Shown here piece by piece: positions 29,716 to 38,476 of a stretch of DNA of 64,000 bases. Positions within the stretch are counted from its first letter, which is position 1. Every line of letters begins with the position of its first letter. The translations under genes were made by a program, and so were the position numbers. The notes below the pieces were generated by a model. The model searched no databases. It was given only the letters and a program-made list of their open reading frames with translations, and had not been told where the DNA came from. The DNA is from Leuconostoc miyukkimchii (lineage in GTDB: Bacteria; Bacillota; Bacilli; Lactobacillales; Lactobacillaceae): assembly GCF_019656055.1 (NCBI RefSeq), contig NZ_BPKY01000004.1, forward strand, positions 1 through 64,000. The letters run 5' to 3'.

Positions 29716-30397
29716 TTTATCAGCGATTAGTAAAAGTTATCGTCAAGGAAATGATAATTATCAGGTGTTACATAACATTAATCTTATGATTAAGTCTGGT
29801 GAATTTGTAGCAATTATGGGTCCGTCTGGTTCTGGAAAATCAACTTTAATTAATATTATTGGTTTTTTAGACCAAAATTTTGATGGTAACTATGCTTTCA
29901 ATGATGTTGTTGTTAGTGAGCTTAATCGTAAACAACATGCACAACTACGTAACCAATCGGTTGGATTTGTATTTCAGAATTTTAAGCTCATTACTAATCA
30001 AAGCGTGGGTGAAAACGTTGGATTACCCTTATTGTATGCCGGTATGAAAAGACGTGACATTGTGGCACGTGTTAATGAGGTCCTAGCACAAGTTGGTTTG
30101 CCAGATAGTTATCATAAGTTACCAAAAAATCTTTCTGGCGGTCAGCAGCAGCGAGTAGCGATTGCGCGGTCAATTGTTACAAAACCTAATTTCCTAGTGG
30201 CTGATGAACCAACAGGGGCACTTGATTCAGCCACTTCAGCAGAAATCATTGCATTGTTTAAAGATCTGAATAGTCATGGGACAACGGTAATTATGGTAAC
30301 TCATGATGAACAAGTTGCTCGTCAAACTAATCGGTTGATCAAGATATTGGATGGTCGTATTCAAAGTGACGAGGAGGTAAATCATGCAAATACGTGA
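29708..30397 (+). CDS. ABC transporter ATP-binding protein (MacB/LolD type)
   Basis: 229 residues from ATG 29708; the earlier in-frame start at 29693 is less likely because GGTGAGG lies just before 29708. Walker A GPSGSGKST, Q-loop VFQNFKL, signature LSGGQQQRVAIARS, Walker B FLVADEPTGALD, H-loop THD. Start overlaps the adaptor stop (ATGATTAG). Confidence 0.93.
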   Translation: MISLSAISKSYRQGNDNYQVLHNINLMIKSGEFVAIMGPSGSGKSTLINIIGFLDQNFDGNYAFNDVVVSELNRKQHAQLRNQSVGFVFQNFKLITNQSVGENVGLPLLYAGMKRRDIVARVNEVLAQVGLPDSYHKLPKNLSGGQQQRVAIARSIVTKPNFLVADEPTGALDSATSAEIIALFKDLNSHGTTVIMVTHDEQVARQTNRLIKILDGRIQSDEEVNHANT

Positions 30398-31565
30398 ACT
30401 ATTTGTGAGTGCTTTCCGATCATTGGTGTCTAATAAGCGGCGCAGTATACTGACTATGATTGGGATTATTATCGGTATTGCTTCGGTTATTACGATTTTG
30501 GCTTTAGGGGATGGCGCGCGCGTTGCGATGCTTAAGAATTTACAAGCTAGTGACAGTGGACAACAATCTACAGAAATTAATTTCGCAGCAAGCGGTGATA
30601 GTAAGATTAGTGGTTTTAGTGATGACGATTTAAATCGTATACGAGAAAACAATCAAGTCAATAAGGTTAGTGTACAGTCAGATGATCATGGTATTTTATC
30701 AGCTGATGGATCTGTAAATGGTAAAAACATCAATCCAATTGTCTATTTGACATCGCGAGCAAATGATGACCATTTAATTTCAGGTCAAGGAATTACCAAA
30801 AATGATAGTTTGGTTAATAATCCGGTAGCGTTAGTCAGTCAATCTTTGGCTAAAAGAGGCTACCGCAGCAACCGTAATGCCTTAAATTCTGGTATTGAAA
30901 TTAATGGCACGACGTATACTATAATTGGCATCATTAGTGATGATGCAACACGTGGTAGTTATAATAATTATGATGTGGTAGTTCCCCGCCAAGTGTTCCA
31001 GTCAAATAATGCAGATGTTTCAGCCAACACACTGAAATTAACATTTGTTACTGGGGCTAATGTTTCAGAGGAGACTAAGAAAATTGCAGAGCAGCTTAAC
31101 AGTAGTGGCTCACAACATAATGCAGGGTCATATGAATTCTTTGACATGGCAGCAATGCTCAAGGGCGTTAGTGCAGTAATTAAGGGAATTACTTACTTTA
31201 TAGTCGCCGTAGCAGGTATTTCCTTGTTTATTGCTGGTATTGGTGTCATGAATATGATGTATATTGCTGTGAGTGAACGAACACAAGAAATTGGTATCCG
31301 AATGGCAGTAGGCGCCTCACAGCAACAAATATTATGGCAGTTTTTGATTGAGGCGGTGATGTTAACCTTGAGTGGTGGCATGATTGGTTATCTCAGTGGA
31401 CTCGGTATCGCTATGGGAGTTTCGGTTTTTCTACCATTTACAGCAACTGTTTCATTGTCAACATTTTTACTGGCATTTGGTACGTCAACGGCTGTTGGTT
31501 TGGTGTTTGGTATATTGCCAGCTAAAACAGCAAGTAACAAGAATTTGATTGATATTTTGAGATAA
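30384..31565 (+). CDS. ABC transporter permease (MacB/FtsX type)
   Basis: 393 residues. One N-terminal helix (SILTMIGIIIGIASVITIL), a large extracytoplasmic domain (about 50-265) and three C-terminal helices (about 275-390) with IGIRMAVGASQQQILWQFLIEAV, the diagnostic FtsX/MacB segment. GAGGAGGT precedes the ATG, which overlaps the ATPase gene by 14 nt. Together with the adaptor it forms a Gram-positive MacAB-like exporter for peptides or antimicrobials. Confidence 0.9.
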   Translation: MQIRELFVSAFRSLVSNKRRSILTMIGIIIGIASVITILALGDGARVAMLKNLQASDSGQQSTEINFAASGDSKISGFSDDDLNRIRENNQVNKVSVQSDDHGILSADGSVNGKNINPIVYLTSRANDDHLISGQGITKNDSLVNNPVALVSQSLAKRGYRSNRNALNSGIEINGTTYTIIGIISDDATRGSYNNYDVVVPRQVFQSNNADVSANTLKLTFVTGANVSEETKKIAEQLNSSGSQHNAGSYEFFDMAAMLKGVSAVIKGITYFIVAVAGISLFIAGIGVMNMMYIAVSERTQEIGIRMAVGASQQQILWQFLIEAVMLTLSGGMIGYLSGLGIAMGVSVFLPFTATVSLSTFLLAFGTSTAVGLVFGILPAKTASNKNLIDILR

Positions 31566-31586
31566 ACCAAGATATTTAAATGACAT

Positions 31587-31634
31587 AAAAAATTGCAAGT
31601 GTGCCAGTTTTTGGCACACTTGCAATTTTTTAAT
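31587..31634 (+). terminator. Terminator shared by the exporter operon and the nucleoside hydrolase operon
   Basis: About 20-bp nearly perfect arms around GTTTT (31587-31606 and 31612-31631), rich in CACTTGCAA/TTGCAAGTG. It lies between convergent genes and can end transcription from both sides. Confidence 0.88.
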
Positions 31635-31641
31635 ATAGTGA

Positions 31642-32601
31642 TTAGTCTTTTAGAACAGCAACCATGAAGTCCATAAAGTCACGAACAAAACGTTGGGAGT
31701 TAACACTAACGGCAATTTTAGTTGTTGTTGGTTCAAGTAGTCGTGCTTTGTCGCCAATTGTACGGCCATAGTCTTTTGTGGTCTCATCGAAAGTGACATG
31801 CATATTCAAGGGTATGGTGACGACGTAACTTGGGTCAATGGCTACAGCGACAGCCAAGGGATCATGTAGTGCGGCACCATGATGATCGATATTTAATTGA
31901 TCATAAGCATCAATATAGAAATCCATTAAATCGGCATAAGTAATACCAGCTTGTGTGCCTAAGTCACGCCACTGTTGTGTTTCATTTTTGGTTAATAATG
32001 TGCGCAAAGTGACATCTAAGCCAACCATAGTTAAATTTTCTTGTGTTGTGAAAACATGATCTGCTGCTTCGGGATCTTGATTGATATTTGCTTCAGTAAA
32101 AGGCGTCACATTACCTGGTACGGTAAGTGCACCACCCATTAATGTGGTGTTACCAATCAAGTTGGCAATTTTTGGATCAATTTCTAAAGCCTTGGACATA
32201 TTTGTTAAAGGGCCAGTAGGCACATAAACTAAGGCATCTTGATACTTATGTGCCATATCAATCAAAAATTGAATGCCACTTGTTTGTTCAATCGTTCGTG
32301 TGGCAGGTTTTAATAACAAATTGGCAATACCATTATCACCGTGAATAGATTTTGATATAGGCATGACGTTAAAATTTTCAGTCGTTGATGAATGTGATTC
32401 ACCTAAATAGACTGGAACGTCAGTTGCACCTAGTAAATGCAACAGGTTAAGTGTATTTTGTGCGGAGGTTTCGACTAAGGTATTACCATATGAGGCAATC
32501 ACCCCGATAAGATCCACACGAGGATCACATACAGCCAAGGCCAAAGCCAATGCGTCATCAATACCTGTATCTAAATCCAAAATCATTTTTGTTGAAGCCA
32601 T
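31642..32601 (-). CDS. Nucleoside hydrolase (IunH family), copy 2
   Basis: 319 residues. Calcium- and ribose-binding motif DLDTGIDDALAL near the N-terminus, then YVPTGPLTNMSKAL and TLMGGALTVPGN. It splits ribonucleosides into base and ribose in the cytoplasm. Its gene starts 2 nt after the previous hydrolase stop. Two paralogues in tandem suggest different base preferences, which cannot be assigned from sequence. It belongs to the nucleoside uptake and ribose region. Confidence 0.9.
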   Translation of the reverse strand: MASTKMILDLDTGIDDALALALAVCDPRVDLIGVIASYGNTLVETSAQNTLNLLHLLGATDVPVYLGESHSSTTENFNVMPISKSIHGDNGIANLLLKPATRTIEQTSGIQFLIDMAHKYQDALVYVPTGPLTNMSKALEIDPKIANLIGNTTLMGGALTVPGNVTPFTEANINQDPEAADHVFTTQENLTMVGLDVTLRTLLTKNETQQWRDLGTQAGITYADLMDFYIDAYDQLNIDHHGAALHDPLAVAVAIDPSYVVTIPLNMHVTFDETTKDYGRTIGDKARLLEPTTTKIAVSVNSQRFVRDFMDFMVAVLKD

Positions 32602-32602
32602 A

Positions 32603-33544
32603 CTAAATCGCCCCTTCTCGAGATTGATTCATAACAGGAATTTGTTCTAAGAACCAATCTTCAAATGCCTGTACATCTATATCAACTGCAACCTTTGCAT
32701 TAACTTTGCCATTAGACCAACGATTTTGTGTGTCCGCGATCGTTGCACCAGCAGCTGGGCCGTTTGTTATCACATCAACCCAATAATCTTTTGTTGTATA
32801 AAATTCTGGTTTCAATAAGTAACAAATCGTGTTGACATCGTGCATTGGTTTGCCACCTGGTTCACTATCACCATATGCTGTCATCAATTTTTGTAGCATG
32901 CTTCCAGATTCACCAATATGAGCCACATTATCAATAGTTTTAAGTGGTAATAAGGCTTTCAATGTCACATCAAGCCCAATCATAACAATAGGGACACCGC
33001 TTTTAAAAACAATGTCAGCAGCGTCGGGATCTGTAAAGACATTAAATTCTGCTACTGATGAAACATTGCCACCAGATAGTGAACCACCCATCAAAACAAA
33101 TTGTTTAATTTGTTTTAATAGTTCAGGGTGTTGTTGGATGAGTAAGGCAATATTAGTGTACGATCCAGTGGCAACAATAGTCATCGGCTCTGGTGACATT
33201 GATAATACTTGTGCCATAGCTGTTGTCGCATCGACTGGCAAGGTTTTGGCTGTGACTTGTGGGAAGTCATAACCAGGCATGCCTGATTTTCCGTGAATAT
33301 AAGATGCATCAACGAATGGCTTTTTCAACGGCGCTGAGGCACCGCTTGCAACTGGTACATTGGTTTTATTAAAAAAAGTAGTTAATTTTAAAAGATTGTT
33401 GGTTGTTTTATCAACAGAAACGTTACCAGCAACGCTCGTTAGTAATTTAATATCAATTGCTGGGTGTGTTAGTGCAATTGACAACGCAACTGCATCATCA
33501 ATACCTGGATCCATATCTAAAATAATAGGGGTTATGTTGTTCAT
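32603..33544 (-). CDS. Nucleoside hydrolase (IunH family), copy 1
   Basis: 313 residues with DMDPGIDDAVALSIAL, IVATGSYTNIALLIQ and FVLMGGSLSGGN. Clearly related to the next gene but diverged. It lies 31 nt after nupC in the same minus-strand unit, so imported nucleosides are hydrolysed at once to ribose plus base. Confidence 0.9.
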   Translation of the reverse strand: MNNITPIILDMDPGIDDAVALSIALTHPAIDIKLLTSVAGNVSVDKTTNNLLKLTTFFNKTNVPVASGASAPLKKPFVDASYIHGKSGMPGYDFPQVTAKTLPVDATTAMAQVLSMSPEPMTIVATGSYTNIALLIQQHPELLKQIKQFVLMGGSLSGGNVSSVAEFNVFTDPDAADIVFKSGVPIVMIGLDVTLKALLPLKTIDNVAHIGESGSMLQKLMTAYGDSEPGGKPMHDVNTICYLLKPEFYTTKDYWVDVITNGPAAGATIADTQNRWSNGKVNAKVAVDIDVQAFEDWFLEQIPVMNQSREGAI

Positions 33545-33575
33545 TTTTTGCCTTTCTAATTCATATTGTTAAAGT

Positions 33576-34799
33576 TTACCAAACAAATAAACCAGCTGTT
33601 GCTGCTGACAATAGTGAGACTAAAATACCAGATAGTAGCATATATGGGACACGCGAACTAATATAATCATTTTTTTCTTTGCTAACTAAGCCTTTAAAGG
33701 CACCAATGATCATACCAAGTGTACCAAAGTTGGCAAAACTTGTTAAGAAGACAGTCAGTACAACACGAGCATGTTCATTGGCAAATAAACCTTTACCAGC
33801 CATAATTGACTTGGAAACTTCACCCATAACAACAAATTCGTTGGTAACCAATTTTGTTCCCATGAATTGTGCTAATTTGAAAGCATCGTCTACGCTGAAT
33901 CCAAGCAACCAAGCAAATGGGAACATGATAACACCGAAGATATTTTCAAGTGTTAACCAATGTAGACCAGTTAAACTAAATAGCTGATTAATTAAGGCAG
34001 CCAGCGATACAAAGGCGATAACTGTTGCTGTGATGATTAAGATTAATTTACCGGCACCAAGAATAGAGTCGCCTAAGAATGAGAAGAAGGGTTCCTTTTT
34101 AGTGCCTTTTTCATTGATATTAACAATGACATCATCTTCTGGGGCAACCTTATTAGGATTTAAGATAGAGGTGATCACAATGGCACCTAATATGTTAAGT
34201 GGAATAGCCGTTAGAACATAATTTCCAGGAACCATTTGTGTGTATGACCCAATAATTGCCGAAGTGACACAGCTCATTGACATCATGGCTAATGTTAAGT
34301 TACGGCTTGCTGACATATTGTCTAATTGGGATTTAGAAACGGCTAGTACTTCAGTGTTACCAAGAAACATCATTTCAATGGAGAAGAATGCTTCGAACTT
34401 AGGTTGCCCAGTGACGAAAGCCAAACCTTTACCAACCCACTTAATTAACCAAGGGAGGATACCAATATATGTCAAAATGTCAAAAAGTGGGACAACTAAT
34501 AGGATTGGTAACAGGGCTGAAGTAACGAAATTTGGGCCACCATTGTTTGATGTCAACCACTCAGGCAAAGCAAAGGCAATACCTTGTGATGCAACAGACA
34601 CGAGCCAATTGAATCCATCAGCCGCGGATTGGACTGCAATTTGCCCAGCTTTGAATTGCGTAAAGAACCAGGCAAGGGCTAATTCAATAATAAGAACGAT
34701 ACCAACAGATTTCCACTGGATATGCTTTCTATCTCTGGAAAACAGAGCAGCAATAGCAATGAAAACAACGATACCAAGGGCATTAGCAAATAAAAACAT
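33576..34799 (-). CDS. nupC: Concentrative nucleoside transporter (NupC/CNT family)
   Basis: 407 residues, about ten helices. The CNT signature region GQPKFEAFFSIEMMFLGNTEVLAV and the C-terminal TNEFVVMGEVS and TVFLTSFANFGTLGMIIG are visible. It imports nucleosides with Na+ or H+. It heads the operon with two nucleoside hydrolases, and an operator-like palindrome overlaps its promoter. Divergent from the LacI-type regulator gene. Confidence 0.92.
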   Translation of the reverse strand: MFLFANALGIVVFIAIAALFSRDRKHIQWKSVGIVLIIELALAWFFTQFKAGQIAVQSAADGFNWLVSVASQGIAFALPEWLTSNNGGPNFVTSALLPILLVVPLFDILTYIGILPWLIKWVGKGLAFVTGQPKFEAFFSIEMMFLGNTEVLAVSKSQLDNMSASRNLTLAMMSMSCVTSAIIGSYTQMVPGNYVLTAIPLNILGAIVITSILNPNKVAPEDDVIVNINEKGTKKEPFFSFLGDSILGAGKLILIITATVIAFVSLAALINQLFSLTGLHWLTLENIFGVIMFPFAWLLGFSVDDAFKLAQFMGTKLVTNEFVVMGEVSKSIMAGKGLFANEHARVVLTVFLTSFANFGTLGMIIGAFKGLVSKEKNDYISSRVPYMLLSGILVSLLSAATAGLFVW

Positions 34800-34853
34800 A
34801 GTTCTTCCTTTCTCGAACAGAAAACAAAATAAGTAAATCGTTTAACCGAAGAC

Positions 34854-34891
34854 ATTGTAGCACATATTATTTGAAAATGGAAACGCTTTCA
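34854..34891 (-). promoter_or_regulatory. nupC promoter with LacI/CcpA-type operator
   Basis: TGGAAACGCTTTCA (34878-34891) fits the cre/LacI-family operator pattern with central CG. On the minus strand TGC-TACAAT (-10, 34854-34859 plus extension) is 17-18 bp downstream, so the operator covers the -35. It can serve CcpA, the divergent LacI-type regulator, or both. Confidence 0.6.
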
Positions 34892-34953
34892 ATAATCGTT
34901 TTAGGGTACAATGGATATATTACAGTATACCATTACGATAAGGAATAGAGTTT

Positions 34954-35949
34954 ATGCGCAAAACTTCAATTAAAGATGTCGCTAAAAAAGCAAATGTGTC
35001 TATTGCAGCAGTTTCTCAAATTTTAAACGATAAGGGTCAACGATTTTCAAAAAATACGATAGAAAAAGTTCTGCAAGCAAGAGATGATTTGGGATATGTT
35101 CCTAATAGCGCTGCTCGAAACTTGAAGGGACCACATAATCGTTTAATTGGTATTATTGTGCCATCGTTTCGGATGCCTTTTTTTGCAGATATTATTCAGA
35201 GTATGCAAGATAATGCGCCATCAGATGTTAACCTGGTATTTTTTGGTTCAACTGATGAAAATTTGCAGCGTGCCATATACTCTTTAGTTGAGCGTGGGGT
35301 ACAAGCACTCATTTTTGGTAAACCAATTCCTGATCGTGCAGAAATGAACGAATTTTTAAAAAAAAGACATATTCCTTATTTAGTACTTGATCAAAATGCT
35401 GACATTAATGCACAAGATATGGTGCAAACAAATGAATTTACAGGGGGAAGCCTAGTTGCAAGTCATCTTCTTTCATTAGGGCATCGAAAAATAGCATTAG
35501 TGTTGCCTAATACATTGACTGATAATATGCGTCAACGCCGTTCAGGTTTCTTGGATACCTTATCTACAGCTAATTTGGCTCCTACTACTATTATAACCGC
35601 AACGCTATCCAAACATGGAGGATTAGCTGCAGTTCATCAATTAATTCAAAGTGAAGCAACCGCAGCTTTCGTATTAAACGATGAAATGGCTATTGGTGTG
35701 TTGCGTGGTTTGGCGTATCAAAACGTCAATGTGCCTGGTGATATTTCCATTGCAGGTTATGATGATACTGATTATGCAGAATTTATGATACCAACTTTAA
35801 CGACTGTGACGCAACCGGTTTTAGAAATCGGTCGTGCTGCATTAAACATGATATTACGTCGATTAGATCATCCTAATCTACCATTTCAAACTGCTTTTTT
35901 TGATGTCAAACTGGTTGTACGAGAATCTACTGGACCAGTGAAAAAATAA
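34954..35949 (+). CDS. LacI-family transcriptional regulator (RbsR-like candidate)
   Basis: 331 residues. N-terminal LacI helix-turn-helix: SIKDVAKKANVSIAAVSQIL (about 5-24) and hinge YVPNSAARNLKG; a periplasmic-binding-protein-like effector domain follows (LIGIIVPSF to the end). Divergent from nupC-iunH-iunH and 2 kb upstream of the rbs operon, so ribose or a nucleoside breakdown product is the likely effector. It may also bind AGTAAAACGTTTTACT upstream of rbsD. The regulon is inferred from location. Confidence 0.82.
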   Translation: MRKTSIKDVAKKANVSIAAVSQILNDKGQRFSKNTIEKVLQARDDLGYVPNSAARNLKGPHNRLIGIIVPSFRMPFFADIIQSMQDNAPSDVNLVFFGSTDENLQRAIYSLVERGVQALIFGKPIPDRAEMNEFLKKRHIPYLVLDQNADINAQDMVQTNEFTGGSLVASHLLSLGHRKIALVLPNTLTDNMRQRRSGFLDTLSTANLAPTTIITATLSKHGGLAAVHQLIQSEATAAFVLNDEMAIGVLRGLAYQNVNVPGDISIAGYDDTDYAEFMIPTLTTVTQPVLEIGRAALNMILRRLDHPNLPFQTAFFDVKLVVRESTGPVKK

Positions 35950-36045
35950 ATCAGTGCTAATTATATAAGATACAAACTTTTATAATTGAAGGTGTATCAA
36001 CATAAAAATCATGATTGAGAGTACAACGCTGTTGTTTGGTATTAT

Positions 36046-36090
36046 CATAAATAAAGACGATTATCAAAAAGATAATCGTCTTTATTTATG
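36046..36090. terminator. Terminator between the LacI-type and XRE/TetR-type regulators
   Basis: Perfect 20-bp arms around AAAAA (36046-36065 and 36071-36090), with T-rich ends on both strands. It serves the two convergent regulators. Confidence 0.85.
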
Positions 36091-36823
36091 ACTGATCTAT
36101 ATCCATAAGTTCGGACAAGGAAGCCATGCGTTTTTGAAATGTAGCTAAGGGTTCGGGTGTAGGCTGGCTCATCCATACAGAAATAAAGGTCATTAATGTT
36201 TCAGTTAAATAGGCAGTATCTAAGGTGTTTTGTGCAGTGTCTGGTAGATATTTAATGAGAACAGACCGATACTTTGATCTAATGAACTGCATCCAAATAT
36301 TTTTAATATATGGTCGTGTATATAGAATATGAAGGAACTCTTTTTTACTGTACAATAGTGGTGCCATGTCATTTATAAATACTGAAATGGCACTGTGATT
36401 TGAAGATAAACGTTCCTCGACCTTGATTTTAATGTCTTGATCGATATTGTTTATAAATGCATAGACCAAATCGTCATAGGAAGGAAATAATTTTTGAATA
36501 CGTTGAGTTGATAGACCAGATATTTGCTGGATTATTTCGATATCTGGTGCTTCTTCACGACATCGAGACATAGCTTTATAAAAAGCTGAAAATATAAGTG
36601 CTTCCTCACTAATGTTTTGTGGATTAGTTGTTTGTGACATGAAAAAGTTTAGCGGTAAGTCGAAAGTCTCAATGATTGTTAGCATCATGGCTGTCGTGGG
36701 GTGACCTCTTTGACGCTCCCAATTTGACACCGATTGATAGGAAATGTAAACTTTTTCAGCAAACTCTTGTTGTGTTAAATTGTGGGCTGTACGTAATTGT
36801 TTAATTTGATCGCCAATAGTCAT
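36086..36823 (-). CDS. XRE-type regulator with a second, TetR-like region
   Basis: 245 residues. An XRE/HTH_3 domain at about 4-58 (LRTAHNLTQQEFAEKVYISY, then SVSNWERQRGHPTT). A second part (about 75-240) resembles TetR: DIEIIQQISGLSTQRIQKLFPSYDDLVYAFI looks like a TetR helix-turn-helix, followed by a helical effector domain ending SELMDIDQS. An XRE-TetR fusion would be unusual. The target may be the divergent flavodoxin-like gene. A decayed duplicate of its 5' end lies at 44.7 kb. Confidence 0.72.
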   Translation of the reverse strand: MTIGDQIKQLRTAHNLTQQEFAEKVYISYQSVSNWERQRGHPTTAMMLTIIETFDLPLNFFMSQTTNPQNISEEALIFSAFYKAMSRCREEAPDIEIIQQISGLSTQRIQKLFPSYDDLVYAFINNIDQDIKIKVEERLSSNHSAISVFINDMAPLLYSKKEFLHILYTRPYIKNIWMQFIRSKYRSVLIKYLPDTAQNTLDTAYLTETLMTFISVWMSQPTPEPLATFQKRMASLSELMDIDQS

Positions 36824-37153
36824 AGATACCCCAGAAAAATTAATTATTTAATAATTATATCATACAGCAAATTAAGAAGTAATCAATATTTATTAGTGAA
36901 AAATGAGTAATATAAGCAATATAAGTGAATTGGCCGTTGAAGTTGATACTATCTAAAAGCTGTTCGAATCAATATTGGTGTCGATTTTAGTGCATAAATA
37001 CCAACAATTTGGACCTGATGATTAATTTTAAATTGTATATACTATTCCTAAAACTGCGGTTAGTCATCAGTTTTACTTGAAAATAAGTGAATGAACATTT
37101 ACTATTAACATATAAGTATCGTTTAAATGACTAAAAATTTTTAGGAGATAAAT
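36824..37153. other. 330-nt intergenic region between the XRE/TetR gene and flavodoxin gene
   Basis: AT-rich, no coding frame with a ribosome site on either strand. The first ~85 nt are the upstream region of the XRE gene and are also copied near 44.8 kb. The right end carries TTAGGAG before the flavodoxin-like ATG. No clear operator or riboswitch was seen. Confidence 0.4.
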
Positions 37154-37564
37154 ATGATTATTTACTTTTCGCAGGGTGGTCACACCAAGAAAATTGCCGA
37201 AAAAATTGCAAGCAAAACTGGTGATCGACTATATGCAATTGAGTTATTTGATCCCTATCCGGTAAGCACATTGAAGGCATCACCGAGAATTGGTAGGGAA
37301 ATTGTTACCAATGATATACCAAAAGTTAAAAAGGCGCCTAAAAATGTCTTATCAGACGATATCATTTATCTTGGCTACCCTATGTTTGGCATGGACATGG
37401 CGCATGCTATGAGAGGTTTTTTACAAGCTAACGATTTATCTGGTAAAGTGATTAAGCCATTTATGACAAGTGGCACTGCCACGTTAAAAATGAGTTTAAA
37501 AACATTGAAAAAATTAGCACCAAACAGCACAATTGATGAAGCCTTTGATCCTCAAAAATTGTAA
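37154..37564 (+). CDS. Flavodoxin-like protein
   Basis: 136 residues. Starts MIIYFSQGGHTKKIAEKIA, a flavodoxin FMN phosphate-loop variant (SQGGHTKK), and later has IIYLGYPMFGMDMAHAM and PFMTSGTATLKM. Shorter than standard flavodoxins (about 150). It probably binds FMN and carries electrons in the cytoplasm. Divergent from the XRE/TetR regulator. Confidence 0.8.
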   Translation: MIIYFSQGGHTKKIAEKIASKTGDRLYAIELFDPYPVSTLKASPRIGREIVTNDIPKVKKAPKNVLSDDIIYLGYPMFGMDMAHAMRGFLQANDLSGKVIKPFMTSGTATLKMSLKTLKKLAPNSTIDEAFDPQKL

Positions 37565-37617
37565 ATAACTTTGCTGAGTGAATTGCTATTGAGTTTATTA
37601 AATGGGGTGTAGAAACT

Positions 37618-37809
37618 ATGACTGGTAAGCAAACAACAATTATCGTGATATCAGCAATAGTTGCTGGTATCGTTAATGAATTTATTATCCCATGGGGTAG
37701 TTTTATTCAAAATAATCTATTGACAATCATAGTAAAACTCATTATATTATCTGGGACAATTTATGTAACCAGTAAAAGTTTAAAGTTAGATAAAATTGAC
37801 AGAAAATAA
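37618..37809 (+). CDS. Small two-helix membrane protein, unknown
   Basis: 63 residues with two hydrophobic segments (about 6-24 and 33-51) and a charged C-terminus (LKLDKIDRK). TGGGGTG precedes the ATG. It follows the flavodoxin-like gene by 53 nt and ends at a terminator. No family recognised. Confidence 0.6.
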   Translation: MTGKQTTIIVISAIVAGIVNEFIIPWGSFIQNNLLTIIVKLIILSGTIYVTSKSLKLDKIDRK

Positions 37810-37810
37810 A

Positions 37811-37865
37811 AAATGCCATAACTTGAACAGATGTTTACGCTGTTCAAGTTATGGCGTTTTTATTT
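37811..37865 (+). terminator. Terminator after the small membrane protein
   Basis: 19-bp stem (37811-37829 with 37841-37859, one G-T pair) containing GCCATAACTTGAACA and its complement, then TTTTATTTATT on the plus strand. Confidence 0.88.
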
Positions 37866-37949
37866 ATTAATATTGAGATGGGGACGACATTTTTAATGCT
37901 ATTGTGACCCTGAATTATCATGTACATAAAGGGTTTAATAAGTTAGTAC

Positions 37950-38051
37950 TTGACAATAATAAAATAAAGCGTTAAATTGTAATTAAAGAAAGCGCTTACA
38001 CAGTAAAAATGTTTAGCTTCTTTTTTTGAACAAAAAGTAAAACGTTTTACT
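37950..38051 (+). promoter_or_regulatory. rbs promoter, cre site and RbsR-type operator
   Basis: TTGACA (37950-37955), 17-bp spacer, TAAATT (37973-37978). AGAAAGCGCTTACA (37986-37999) is a cre site with one mismatch near the transcript start. AGTAAAACGTTTTACT (38036-38051) is a perfect 16-bp palindrome with central CG, a typical LacI-family operator, just before the rbsD ribosome site. This indicates dual CcpA and ribose-specific control. Confidence 0.75.
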
Positions 38052-38065
38052 AAAAAGGAGAAGAA

Positions 38066-38464
38066 ATGAAAAAGATTGGCGTATTGAATTCGGATGTCTC
38101 GGCAGTTATTGCTAACATGGGGCATCAAGATTGGCTGGCAGTTGGCGATGCTGGTACACCCGTTCCTGCTAACACAAAAAAGATTGACTTGAGTGTCAAA
38201 AACGGTTTACCACATGTTGTAGAAGTGATTGACAGCATTCTAATTGAGTTAGAAGTTCAAAAAATTTATTTGGCAGAAGAAATTAAGTCAGGTAATCCAG
38301 AAATATTACACCAGATACAGGAAAGATTTTCGGACCAAGTAGCCATAGAATTTATCTCGCATGAACAACTAAAACAAAATTTAAACAGTAGTAAAGCATT
38401 TATTAGAACTGGCGAAATGACACCGTACGCCAATGTTATTTTAGAAAGTGGTGTTGTGTTTTGA
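38066..38464 (+). CDS. rbsD: D-ribose pyranase
   Basis: 132 residues, normal RbsD length. [30 protein letters not shown] is the conserved N-terminus with the catalytic His, and the C-terminus has [21 protein letters not shown]. It interconverts ribopyranose and ribofuranose. AAAAAGGAG precedes the ATG. First gene of rbsDACBK-rpiA. Confidence 0.95.
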   Translation: MKKIGVLNSDVSAVIANMGHQDWLAVGDAGTPVPANTKKIDLSVKNGLPHVVEVIDSILIELEVQKIYLAEEIKSGNPEILHQIQERFSDQVAIEFISHEQLKQNLNSSKAFIRTGEMTPYANVILESGVVF

Positions 38465-38476
38465 TGAAAAGGAAAA

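Noticed and set aside
34240-34836. 198-codon plus-strand open frame
   Set aside because: Antisense to the clear nupC gene; composition and lack of ribosome site show it is a shadow frame.
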